Assembly: GCA_944989445.1 (NCBI GenBank)
Contig: CALYLW010000437.1
Coordinates: 124,001-188,000 of the forward strand
Direction of reading: 5' to 3'
Origin: Ampullaceana balthica
Lineage: Eukaryota; Mollusca; Gastropoda; Lymnaeidae
Length of the DNA stretch: 64,000 nucleotides
The notes under the pieces are model-generated. The model searched no databases and was not told the DNA's origin. It was given only the letters and a program-made list of their open reading frames with translations. Below, one piece after another: positions 20,606-32,043 of the stretch (position 1 is its first letter; every line of letters begins with the position of its first letter). Position numbers and translations under genes: made by a program.

Positions 20606-23398
20606 TCATATCACCATCACCCTTTTACAACTGTTGCGTTCATATCACCATCACCCTTTTACAAGTGTTGTGTTCATATCACCATCACCCTTTTACAACT
20701 GTTGCGTTCATATCACCATCACCCTTTTACAACTGTTGCGTTCATATCACCATCACCCTTTTACAACTGTTGCGTTCATATCACCATCACCCTTTTACAA
20801 CTGTTGCGTTCATATCACCATCACCCTTTTACAACTGTTGCGTTCATATCACCATCACCCTTTTACAACTGTTGCGTTCATATCACCATCACCCTTTTAC
20901 AACTGTTGCGTTCATATCACCATCACCCTTTTACAACTGTTGCGTTCATATCACCATCACCCTTTTACAACTGTTGCGTTCATATCACCATCACCCTTTT
21001 ACAACTGTTGCGTTCATATCACCATCACCCTTTTACAACTGTTGCGTTCATATCACCATCACCCTTTTACAACTGTTGCGTTCATATCACCATCACCCTT
21101 TTACAACTGTTGCGTTCATATCACCATCACCCTTTTACAACTGTTGCGTTCATATCACCATCACCCTTTTACAACTGTTGCGTTCATATCACCATCACCC
21201 TTTTACAACTGTTGCGTTCATATCACCATCACCCTTTTACAACTGTTGCGTTCATATCACCATCACCCTTTTACAACTGTTGCGTTCATATCACCATCAC
21301 CCTTTTACAACTGTTGCGTTCATATCACCATCACCCTTTTACAACTGTTGCGTTCATATCACCATCACCCTTTTACAACTGTTGCGTTCATATCACCATC
21401 ACCCTTTTACAACTGTTGCGTTCATATCACCATCACCCTTTTACAACTGTTGCGTTCATATCACCATCACCCTTTTACAACTGTTGCGTTCATATCACCA
21501 TCACCCTTTTACAACTGTTGCGTTCATATCACCATCACCCTTTTACAACTGTTGCCTTCATATCACCATCACCCTTTTACAACTGTTGCGTTCATATCAC
21601 CATCACCCTTTTACAACTGTTGCGTTCATATCACCATCACCCTTTTACAACTGTTGCGTTCATATCACCATCACCCTTTTACAACTGTTGCGTTCATATC
21701 ACCATCACCCTTTTACAACTGTTGTGTTCATATCACCATCACCCTTTTACAACTGTTGCGTTCATATCACCATCACCCTTTTACAACTGTTGCGTTCATA
21801 TCACCATCACCCTTTTACAACTGTTGCGTTCATATCACCATCACCCTTTTACAACTGTTGCGTTCATATCACCATCACCCTTTTACAACTGTTGCGTTCA
21901 TATCACCATCACCCTTTTACAACTGTTGTGTTCATATCACCATCACCCTTTTACAACTGTTGCGTTCATATCACCATCACCCTTTTACAACTGTTGCGTT
22001 CATATCACCATCACCCTTTTACAACTGTTGCGTTCATATCACCATCACCCTTTTACAACTGTTGCGTTCATATCACCATCACCCTTTTACAACTGTTGCG
22101 TTCATATCACCATCACCCTTTTACAACTGTTGCGTTCATATCACCATCACCCTTTTACAACTGTTGCGTTCATATCACCATCACCCTTTTACAACTGTTG
22201 CGTTCATATCACCATCACCCTTTTACAACTGTTGCGTTCATATCACCATCACCCTTTTACAACTGTTGCGTTCATATCACCATCACCCTTTTACAACTGT
22301 TGCGTTCATATCACCATCACCCTTTTACAACTGTTGCGTTCATATCACCATCACCCTTTTACAACTGTTGTGTTCATATCACCATCACCCTTTTACAACT
22401 GTTGCGTTCATATCACCATCACCCTTTTACAACTGTTGCGTTCATATCACCATCACCCTTTTACAACTGTTGCGTTCATATCACCATCACCCTTTTACAA
22501 CTGTTGCGTTCATATCACCATCACCCTTTTACAACTGTTGCGTTCATATCACCATCACCCTTTTACAACTGTTGTGTTCATATCACCATCACCCTTTTAC
22601 AACTGTTGCGTTCATATCACCATCACCCTTTTACAACTGTTGCGTTCATATCACCATCACCCTTTTACAACTGTTGCGTTCATATCACCATCACCCTTTT
22701 ACAACTGTTGCGTTCATATCACCATCACCCTTTTACAACTGTTGCGTTCATATCACCATCACCCTTTTACAACTGTTGCGTTCATATCACCATCACCCTT
22801 TTACAACTGTTGCGTTCATATCACCATCACCCTTTTACAACTGTTGCGTTCATATCACCATCACCCTTTTACAACTGTTGCGTTCATATCACCATCACCC
22901 TTTTACAACTGTTGCGTTCATATCACCATCACCCTTTTACAACTGTTGTGTTCATATCACCATCACCCTTTTACAACTGTTGTGTTCATATCACCATCAC
23001 CCTTTTACAACTGTTGCGTTCATATCACCATCACCCTTTTACAACTGTTGCGTTCATATCACCATCACCCTTTTACAACTGTTGCGTTCATATCACCATC
23101 ACCCTTTTACAACTGTTGCGTTCATATCACCATCACCCTTTTACAACTGTTGCGTTCATATCACCATCACCCTTTTACAACTGTTGCGTTCATATCACCA
23201 TCACCCTTTTACAACTGTTGCGTTCATATCACCATCACCCTTTTACAACTGTTGCGTTCATATCACCATCACCCTTTTACAACTGTTGCGTTCATATCAC
23301 CATCACCCTTTTACAACTGTTGCGTTCATATCACCATCACCCTTTTACAACTGTTGCGTTCATATCACCATCACCCTTTTACAACTGTTGCGTTCATT
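20606..23398. repeat. 34 bp minisatellite, about 82 copies
   Basis: Unit TTCATATCACCATCACCCTT plus TTACAACTGTTGCG over 2,793 bp. Differences are few: TGTG in place of TGCG in about seven units (near 20668, 21723, 21928, 22369, 22574, 22948, 22981), one TGCC (near 21555) and one AAGTG in the second unit. The unit has no stop in any forward frame and 34 is not a multiple of three. All three plus frames are therefore open for over 900 codons and read the same peptide set; these are artefacts, not genes. Confidence 0.98.
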
Positions 23399-24796
23399 CT
23401 TGTTAAATTATTCCAAAGTAAATCAATGACACAAACAAAAAAGAAATTCCTTGATGGTTAGAATATCAAAGTATTCAAAAACTGTAACGACATTGACTTA
23501 TTGTTATTTGCTAATTTAAATTAATTTATTTAAAAATTTCCTTTCGTGGTCTTTAAAGCTGCAAATCTGTCAATCATTTCATCAAATAACTACTATTTCA
23601 CCCTATCACTTTCAGTTTATATCTACGCGTCTTACATCTCATTAGATGTTCTGTAAGCGCTGGGTAATATTCAACAGTTTCATTGCATCTTCATTGCGGC
23701 AATGAAATGCCAAAATTAGCTTTGCAAGAAATCATGTCTAATCCACCAACCTGTGCAAGATATACTTCCACTTTTTTTTCTTTGCCCTGTCCATCACTGC
23801 AATATTTTCAAATTGTTATGTGTAGCCTTAATCTTGCTGCCAATACATGGTATTTTCATTTTTGTAAAGGCAACATAGGTGCTCTTCCAATTATTCAAAA
23901 TTATGCAGCTACCGCTACTTTTCAAAAGCAGATAGAAATTTTAATGTTGTTACTGTAACATTAACAGCAAACAATCTTCAGCATAAACAGTTGAGTTCAT
24001 GAGTGATGAGTGCCACTATTATTTCACTATTTTTCCCCTATATTCTATCATCTTATGGCATCATTGTTTTGTGAGATTGTTCACACCTCCATTTGTGTAC
24101 TTAGAAACCCAAAACTACATCATCATCACATCTTATTTGTTATCTTTGAATAGCTTTATTATAATTTTAGAATCAAAATAAGTATGACCTGCTGTCACTA
24201 CAAAAGTTACAGAACACATTAATCATCACTATATCATGTTCAAAGTGTTGTTAACCCAAACCTTATTTTTTTATCTATTCAATTACAATGCACCAACCTT
24301 TAACTTTTAATAAAGCACCTACAGGCTCTTGAATAGTTACAATAATAGAACATGTATGCAAGATTGTAATCAGCTATCACCTAAAGACATTTTGCTTGGC
24401 CGAGCAGTCTGTGCTTTGAACATATGCAATAATTCCATTTGGTGTCACCCAGGGGTGCAGTCCACACCCCCTAGCTTGGCAACTTTTTAGTTACTTAAAT
24501 CTCTATTCTTGTCTCTTGGTAATTCATATTATTATTGAGATATTATAATATACCATTATGATTCTATACTACCATTGTTAAAAGAGTAATTTAGCTATAA
24601 CCTGGTGATTGAATGCATTTAAAAACATTTAAATTTGTGATTGATTCAAATATCATTTAGAGAAATTTGTGTATTGATCACTGTCATGTAAATATAAATG
24701 TAATTTATTCTCATACATGATGCTATATAATAACAGTCGTAAGGATATGACTTAGTGATCCAATCAATACACATTGTTGGCTTTTGTAGCATTACA
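23399..24796. other. no gene recognised
   Basis: AT-rich sequence with short open frames (23683-23958, 23999-24181) that show no family resemblance, splice-site support or compositional bias. GGTGTCACCCAGGGGTGCAG near 24442 hints at an old transposon piece. Confidence 0.45.
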
Positions 24797-25300
24797 ATAA
24801 TAATAATAATAATAAATTGATTATTTATATAGCGCTGTATCCCAGTAAGGAACTGGGCTCACAGCGCTTTACATGAAAGAAATAACATACCTATAAATAT
24901 TAAATCAACTTTCATATCATAACAAACACAAAAATTACAGTACATTATGCAAAAGCTACGTTAATCATTTACAAGAAATGTTGTTTCATTAATTTTGAAA
25001 ATAAATGTTGAAAAGATGTGTCTTAAGTGCAGTCTTGAAGGACTTGGTTGTTTGAATACTACGTATGTGAAATGGTAGAGAATTCCATTGTTTGGCTGCA
25101 CAAAAAGAGAACGACCTTTCACCAAATGTTTTGGTGCGTGTCGTAGGAACAGAGAGAACGCGTGTGTCTGCAGAAGATCGTAGCTGGCAAGTGGGTGAGT
25201 AGACTGACAAAAGTTCAGTAAGATACGATGGGCATGAGTCCATCTGATAGGCCATTATTGGTCTAGCTGAACAACATGAAAGATCTACCATTTCCATAAG
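24797..25300 (-). mobile_element. 3' fragment of the L2/CR1-like LINE, copy 2
   Basis: On the minus strand an open frame (PSYLTELLSVYSPTCQLR, TKTFGERSFSFCAAKQWNSL, TALKTHLF) is followed by the family 3' UTR with AGCGCTTTACATG... on the plus strand and an ATT/AAT microsatellite at 24797-24815. It matches the copy at 1905-2466 but has no nonsense change in this C-terminal block. It is 5'-truncated, which is typical of LINE insertion. Confidence 0.8.
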
Positions 25301-25397
25301 GTAAAAATACACTCAAATTAATACATGTGATATGTGCAAAAAAAGTCTATTCTCATGCAGTATTAATCAATATAACCTTGAAAGTCTTGATATATAT

Positions 25398-25470
25398 TAG
25401 GGCTGCGGAAATTAACGATTAATTAGTTAGAGTAGTGATAGTACTACTATCACTACTCTAACTCTAACAC
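25398..25470. mobile_element. hAT-type terminal repeat joined to a perfect palindrome
   Basis: TAGGGCTGCGGAAATTAACG matches the ends of the hAT elements at 40825 and 41494. It is followed at 25426-25462 by two 18 bp perfect inverted arms (GTTAGAGTAGTGATAGTA) around a single C. The other element end was not found. Confidence 0.5.
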
Positions 25471-26546
25471 TCTTGAAGTTAAGAAGACTAGACAGTACTC
25501 AGTACTTAACACTAAACACTATACTGATACTTATACTATTATACTATACTACCAGAGTTGTACTAAAAACGAATCTTAATAGTCTATAAGGTAAAAGCAA
25601 AGAGAACGGTGCGCTCGATAAATGGTATTTTTGGTTGCTATATTTTTTTTCTATTTTAATTTAAGAAATAGACAACTAAACCTAACCCAGACCCTAAAAC
25701 TACAACCTTATTTACGGTTATGGATAAAAATAATTGCACTTATTATGACTTATTCCCTAAAAATACAACATTTCATTCCCGGAAGTTACACTCTGCAATA
25801 ACAATGTAAATAGTTGAGCGCACCGTTCTCTTTGCTTTAGCCGTCTAAGTCTATAATTATAGGCTACTATAATAATAATAACATAATATTAACTTTTAAA
25901 TTAAATCGTATTTATTTAGTCTTCAGTATTAGTCATTTGTGTTACTTTTTCATTTTCAATTATAACAATTAAAAACTGAAACACACTAATTAGGCTAATA
26001 AATTAACTAATTTCACTAAAAAAACTATCACTAACTTAACTAACTAATCTACTAACTATCACTATCACTTTTTACCTACATTATAATAATGTTTATATTA
26101 ATTAGAAAGGTGTTGATGAATCCTTATAAATATACACCATACTTAAGATTTTTTATCTAAGAAACCCAAGTCACGTATATCCATTTCTGAAGCACTGTTA
26201 CTGTTGCTCCTTACATTTCTTTATAAATTCGACATTGTTTAGGTTTTTTTTCCTTACGCAAACGTGTGGCCAGATAATAGAAGTCTCACAGTAGCCCGAT
26301 TCAAATAGGTATATTAGTTATCATCCAATCCGGCAATATTCAGCAATTAAGGTGTTGTCAAGGCCAAGGGTTGTGGGACTAAGACAAAACACACAAAAAA
26401 TTATTAATGTAGAAACTAAACTGGTTTTCTACTTTTATTGTGTTTTGTTTATCCGGAAACCATTGATTCATTTTTTAAACTGTTATAATTTAAATTCTTA
26501 CTGAATATTTATACATTTTTTTAACAAAAACATACACATTGAGTTT
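25471..26546. other. no gene seen
   Basis: Low-complexity AT-rich sequence. A pair of inverted segments, AGCAAAGAGAACGGTGCGCT at 25597 and AGCGCACCGTTCTCTTTGCT at 25816, encloses about 200 bp and looks like the two ends of a small inverted-repeat element. Confidence 0.5.
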
Positions 26547-27239
26547 GGGGCGGTCCATAAATGACGTTACGCCCACGCATCTAAAAAAGGGGGGGAGGGG
26601 GGGTCACACTTTTGTGACGATGCGTGACGAGAGGGGAGGGGGGTTGAAGAAATGTGACATCACACCAAAGGGGTAACTATAAATAAAACTTCCACTGTAA
26701 TATTTGGCCGCTTACCATTTATTTAATGACTTTTTTTAAAAACCATCAGTATCAGTGAATTCAGTGCTTCTCAAAGTGCCGGCCATCAGATGCCGGTTGG
26801 CGTAAGTTATCAAGAAATGAAAATTAGATCTAATTATAATCCTTAAGTTTGAGAACCCACCAGAGAAATTATAAAATTGTTACCCTGCGTCGTTTGATGT
26901 TGACATCAAAGCATTTGTGGTGTTATCGCAGCTCTGTTTGGTTCTCTTACGGCAGGAGTCGGGGAACTTTTTTGCCCGTTACCCCAAAATATACAAGTTT
27001 ATGTGTGCGTTACCAGACTCGAGGTCCTGCCCACATAATTCGGCCGGGGATTTGGGGGAGCATCGTTAGCCCCCCCCCCTTACTCTACTTTATCTTAGGC
27101 ATATGTATTACAGACACAGACAGAGCTGGATTTACCTATAAGCTACACAAGCCATAGCTAAGGGCCCCCACTTTCTTGGCGGCCCCGAAAAAAGTATGTG
27201 AGTGAGCGATAGTCATTAAAAATTGTGTGATTGGCGCAA

Positions 27240-27418
27240 CACCTGTATTTGGTAATCCTGCAATTTCTACACGTATATTATTTCACAGCGAAATTTAATT
27301 TTCTCGTGAGAACTTACGTTTTTAATTTATTAAATGCGTTATTATATGTTGTATTTCAGCTATTGCAGTGCTAATTTGTAAGTCTTTCTAATTTCTAAGG
27401 CATTTTTTCGGCTCTCAA
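27240..27418. repeat. left arm of a 180 bp inverted repeat
   Basis: ATTTGGTAATCCTGCAATTT to CATTTTTTCGGCTCT. Its reverse complement lies at 28868-29050 (GAGCCGATAAAATGCC ... CTGCAGGATTACC) with few differences. The two arms enclose the LINE and the SINE. Confidence 0.8.
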
Positions 27419-27426
27419 CAGTAAGT

Positions 27427-28260
27427 ACAGTCTTTACAAAAAGACTTAGATGAATTGATAAAATGGGAAACTAACTGGAGTATGTCTTTCCATCCAGAAA
27501 AGTGTCAACTGTTAAGAGTAACAAAGAAAAAGAAACAAATAAATTCAAAATATTACATTCATGGAAAAGAACTGACCCAAACTAAAGATGCAAAATACTT
27601 AGGAGTCTTAATAAATGAGAAACTATCATGGAATCCCCATGTCAATGAAGTTATTAAAAAATCAAACAAAACCTTAGGCTTTATAAAAAGGAACTTTAAC
27701 AAATGTAATAGAGATATAAAACTAAAATGCTACCTCACTTTGGTGAGACCTGCACTAGAATATGCATCTTCTGTATGGGACCCATCCACCAAAGAAAACA
27801 TTGATAAACTAGAACAAATTCAAAAAAGAGCTGCCAGATTCATTACTGGAGAATATTCGAAACTGACAAGAGTAACACCATTAGTTAAATCATTAAACCT
27901 TGAAACACTAGAGGATAGAAGAACCAAGAGCAAAGTAGTAATCATACATAAAGCAATTAATTCTAATTTAGAAATACAACACAAAGATAACTTAATACAA
28001 CCCTCAGATAGACATAAGGATAAAAACACCTTTCTTATTCCGTATGCAAGAACAAACACATACAAGTTTTCCTTCTTCCCGTCCGGAATTCGGGCGTGGA
28101 ATGGGTTGCCTGAAGAATCCAGGAAAACCAACACTTTATCAACATTTAAATCTCTAATAAAAATGCAGGACTAAACACAAACCATAGATAAGCGTAGGAC
28201 GCAATAATCTTCTGTATAGAAGGAGCGTCTGTAAACAGATAAGATAAGATAAGATAAGTA
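27427..28260 (+). mobile_element. 5'-truncated LINE with intact C-terminal RT ORF and 3' tail
   Basis: An open frame runs to TAA at 28172-28174 and covers the RT thumb and C-terminal region of a non-LTR retrotransposon: KDLDELIKWETNWSMSFHPE, DAKYLGVLINEKLSWNPHV, LVRPALEYASSVWDP, EQIQKRAARFITGEYSKLT and [19 protein letters not shown]. The style is that of jockey/CR1-like LINEs. The catalytic palm is missing because of 5' truncation, so it cannot move by itself. The 3' end is GGACGCAATAATCTTCTGTA, GAAGGAGCGTCTG and a GATAA microsatellite. Other fragments of the family: 16432-17620, 58163-58392, 60505-60715. Confidence 0.9.
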
Positions 28261-28580
28261 GTCTGATCGTGATGCAACCATTTTGTTTATCTATTACTCT
28301 ACTTGCCGGATTGTCCCAATAAAGTGCCAAATGGAAATTTCTCACTTACAAACAAACAAAAATAAGAATCAAACATCAAGTAACGAAATAAAAAATGAAA
28401 TTGTCTTTAAAATATTTATTTATCTTGTAATAACATTAAAATAGATGAAAAATACCTTTTAAAAAATATTTTCAGTCAGTAAATTTATTTTAGCTTGGGT
28501 CGAGCCAGGTATAAAAAAAAACCGCTGGCTAGCAGTTTACTAGGTAAACAAATCGACGTATCGTGACCAGATTATGCCTT

Positions 28581-28863
28581 GTCTTGTCTTATCTATACAG
28601 ACGCTCCTTCTATGCAGAAGATAGTTGCGTCCACAGACCATGACAGATGATCTATTTGACAAGTGATGCAGCGTTCACAGGCCACGGCTTTGTGGGTTCC
28701 ACGCATTACCCAGCCGCCTAACTACATGTAGTGTTAGGTACCCATTCAGAGCGGGGTGACTCAGGGACGCCCTAGGCCCGGGAACAAACCCTTGCCTTCA
28801 CACGGATTCGAACCCGTGACCATCGGTACGACAGTCCAGTGCGCTGCCACTCGACCACCGCGT
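28581..28863 (-). mobile_element. tRNA-derived SINE, copy 2
   Basis: The minus strand begins CGCGGTGGTCGAGTGGCAGC (A box TGGTCGAGTGG) and has the B box GGGTTCGAATCC. Body: GGCGTCCCTGAGTCACCCCG and CACAAAGCCGTGGCCTGTGA. Tail: GGACGCAACTATCTTCTGCA, then GAAGGAGCGTCTG and a GATAAGACAAGACAAG-type microsatellite. It is nearly identical to copy 3. The head is Ser/Leu-type tRNA-like, but the copy is a retroposon, not a tRNA gene. Confidence 0.9.
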
Positions 28864-28867
28864 CTAT

Positions 28868-29050
28868 GTATTATATAGAGCCGATAAAATGCCTTAGAAA
28901 TTAAAAAGACTCACAATTTAGCACTGTAATAGCTGAAATACAACATATAATTATGCATTTAATAAATTAAAAACGTAAGTTCTCACGAGAAAATTAAACT
29001 ACGCTGTGAAATAATATACGTGTAGAAACTGCAGGATTACCCTGTATTAC
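28868..29050. repeat. right arm of the 180 bp inverted repeat
   Basis: Reverse complement of 27240-27418. It begins just outside the SINE head. Confidence 0.8.
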
Positions 29051-29333
29051 TGTATTTCGTGTTTTATTTTCAACATTTATTTATTTTTAACTAAGATCAC
29101 AAATATGCAGTCACGTTAACTCATGGATAGCATAAAACTAAGCCGTCTTTACTCTTTCCAGACACTGGTGCTCAGAACGCGCCTAAAAAAATAGTGAAGC
29201 GTGCGCCAGATATTCCAGTGAGAAGAGTACACTCGACAGCTTCGGTTACGGTTCTGTCACATTTAGCAGGACCCCTCTCAACACCAGCCCCACCTTTTTT
29301 TAATAGGTACGTGACGTCATTTATGGACGGCTC

Positions 29334-29754
29334 TTTACCACCCCTTCTCCTCCAGTGTTTTCATAGTAATATTTCACTACCATTTCCTCCCCCGAGAAAG
29401 AATCCAGTAGACCTACACATATTTTTTTTCAGATTAACACAAATTTATTTAATTCTGTACCGGTCCGGTAATTTAAAACCTTTTGTTCAAACCTTCTTGG
29501 AGGGTTTTTACGTTAATTTAATAATTCTCCCAAAAATTTCAATTTTAATTCTCATTCAGTCATCTGTGGCCTACAAATCCATTTTTTTAAATAGAAATCA
29601 CAGGCATGTTTCGTGTATAAATCACCAAACTCTTGCTTTGTGTTTACACGTGAGATTTGTCACTAGACTAAAATTTCAGATTGCTTTGAGCTTAAAATAG
29701 CTAGTTGTTCTTACGTACTTTGCTTTGTGTTAACGTTCACTATTTGTCACATAA
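29334..29754. other. no gene seen
   Basis: The open frame at 29194-29700 crosses the right end of copy A and shows no family resemblance, so I do not call it a gene. Confidence 0.45.
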
Positions 29755-31415
29755 GGGGCCGTCCATAAATGACGTAACGCTCCTAGGGAGGGAGGGGATC
29801 ACACTTTTGCGACGATGCGTGACGAGGGGGAGGGAGGGGGGTTGAAGAAAGTGTGACGTCACATCAAAAGGGTTAACTTTAAATAAAACTTCCACTGAAA
29901 TATTTGGTGGCTTACAATTTATTTAATGACTTTTTCTTTAAAATCAAGGCTTCTCAATGTGCCGGTCGGTAGGCCATCAGACGCTGGTTGGCGTAAGCTA
30001 TCAAGAGACGAAAATTAAATCTAATTATAATCCTTAAGTTTGAGAACTCACAAGATAACGTATGAAATTGTTACACTGTGTCGTTTGATGTTGACATCGA
30101 AGCATTTGTGATGTAACCGCAGCTCCGTCGGCGAACTTTTTGGCACGTTACCCCAAAATATACAAGTTTATGTGTGCGTTACCCCCCCCCCAACCACCAG
30201 ACTCAATGTACTGATCACATGACTCGGGGATTTTGGGGGATAGTTGTTAGCCCACAATGAAAAATGCTAATGGTGAGTTTTACAAGCATGACAAGTGTCT
30301 AAAAATGATCTGAATAGGATTATGTGTAGATATTTTAAGTCAAAACAACACGGAATATCCTTTTTCTTTTAAAAGGGGGGGGGGTGTCTATTGATAGAAT
30401 TATAAACGTTTTTGATATAATTGTTCGATTGGTTTTTGGTCAAACGACCCTGGCCATTCTAGATATAATGATAAATGAGCCCATTTAAAATTAGTCAAGT
30501 ATTCATTAACTTTATTTAATGCATCAAATTCTTGACATCGCAATTCGAGAGGAGCACAAAACAACATTTCTTCTAAGCTCAGTTTTTAAGGCATTAATTT
30601 TAAATATCACAGAAAGGATACTTGATACAGTCAAGTCATGTGGATTAAGATTATTGTCACTCGTGTCAATATAAATGAAAGTAGGGTGGATTTAGGTGTA
30701 TTCGTATAGTACGTAGGTAAGAAATCTACATAGTTGTCAAATTTTTTAAAAAATGCATTTTCTGGAAGGAACCGGTTAAATAACGGGCATATGTTCCAAG
30801 CGTTCACGTACACATGACGTATTTTAATATATCTAGTGGATTTTAGTGGATGTTATATGTCCCAAATGAGTCTGCATTACCCCCAAGAATTCCCTTTTGA
30901 CCCCAGATTAGACTATTTACCCCTGTTCCCCGACCTTTTTCTTACACGGGATGCCCGCTAGTCAATTGAGGGATTTTTAAAAAATACATTTTAAAAATAT
31001 TATTTTAATATATTTTTTTTCTAAACAAATACGTTAACCGTGATGATTAATAGTTAATCTTTAATTTGTATTCATTAAAATAAAATATAATCTAAGGATG
31101 CTAACACAGTTCGTTTTTTGAAGGCTGGTTAAACGTTTTGAAAAAAATGCTTCACGCGGGCTACGATATTACAATGTAGACCTTCACTAAATCAAATAAT
31201 AAATACTTAAATGACAATAAAAGTGATTTGAAATTGAAACATACTTATTTTCAAATAGAAAACAAGGAGGTTTTTTTTTGGAGGGGGGGGGGATCAAAGC
31301 TTTGTGACGTATTTTTAGAGGGGGGGGTCTAACTGTTTGTGACGACGCGTGACGAGGGGGGGGGGAAGGGTCTAAAATCTGCCAAAATCGCGTGACGTCA
31401 TTTATGGACGGCCCC
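29755..31415. mobile_element. TIR element with GTCCATAAATGACGT ends, copy B
   Basis: The left end GGGGCCGTCCATAAATGACG and the right end GTGACGTCATTTATGGACGG then CCCC are inverted. TAA stands directly outside on both sides (29752-29754 and 31416-31418). Subterminal G-rich tracts include GATGCGTGACGAGGGGGAGG. Nested inside, from about 30125 to 30940, are the ends of a hAT-like remnant (GTCGGCGAACTTTTTGGCAC and CCCCTGTTCCCCGACCTTTT) also seen at 60716-62154. No intact frame. Confidence 0.75.
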
Positions 31416-31418
31416 TAA

Positions 31419-32035
31419 GAGCTTATCCAAAGCAGTGTTAGTGCCATCCCGGGGCGGTCTACTTTCCTTTCCCCACCACTTTCACCGAAAATTTGTTTGC
31501 TGTCAGCCAAAATCGCCACCATTGCACTGAATGAATTAATTTTGTGTATGTTGAAATTCTACCTTTTGCACATCCCCTTCATATAAACCTCTTTTGCAAA
31601 CCAATCCAGCACTACACAATTTTCATCAAACATCGACATCGCTTCATGTGTTGTTTTTTACCCGACCTATAACTGATAATGACTGAATGTCCTTTTAACG
31701 GGGTAATATTCACGATAGTAGGAGTAGTAGTTGGCTTTGACAGAGGCCCTATGTTCCACAAGGAACTCAAAGGACAAATGATGATGATGAGGATCAAATA
31801 TAAAAAAAGTAGAAGAATTATATAATGTATTTCAAAATTGTATGTGTGGTTTTCATGCAAAAACTAAAATTTAACATTTTTAAACAAATAAATTTCTTTG
31901 TCCAGATAATTTGCTTAGCTAGAGTTTGTGTTCAAGTTACAATTTAAAAAAAATATATGAAGTTGGTGAAGTTTACGGTACCGCCTGTTACTTGGACATT
32001 AAAAGGCAAGTATTCTCCTATTTTCATTGAGCTTT
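31419..32035. other. no gene seen
   Basis: AT-rich sequence between two transposons, without a recognisable exon or repeat. Confidence 0.45.
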
Positions 32036-32043
32036 GAGCAGAC

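Larger units (their letters stand above)
26547..29333. mobile_element. TIR element, family with GTCCATAAATGACGT ends, copy A (nested insertions)
   Basis: The left end GGGGCGGTCCATAAATGACG and the right end GTGACGTCATTTATGGACGG are inverted. Inside are G-rich subterminal tracts, a hAT-like remnant (GTGCTTCTCAAAGTGCCGGC near 26763), a LINE, a SINE and a 180 bp inverted-repeat pair. The true element may be shorter than the distance between these ends. The superfamily is undecided. Copy B has a TAA direct repeat, which would fit PIF/Harbinger. Confidence 0.6.

Noticed and set aside
20600..23461. Very long plus-strand open frames (over 900 codons, three frames) as a repeat protein
   Set aside because: A stop-free 34 bp tandem unit keeps every forward frame open and the peptides are the same in rotated order. 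There is no unique sequence with coding character at either end.
28800..28863. tRNA gene on the minus strand (also at 58887)
   Set aside because: Good A and B boxes, but the sequence runs into a SINE body and the LINE-like tail and occurs in several copies.
29194..29700. 168-codon plus-strand frame
   Set aside because: It crosses a transposon end and has no family resemblance or splice support.
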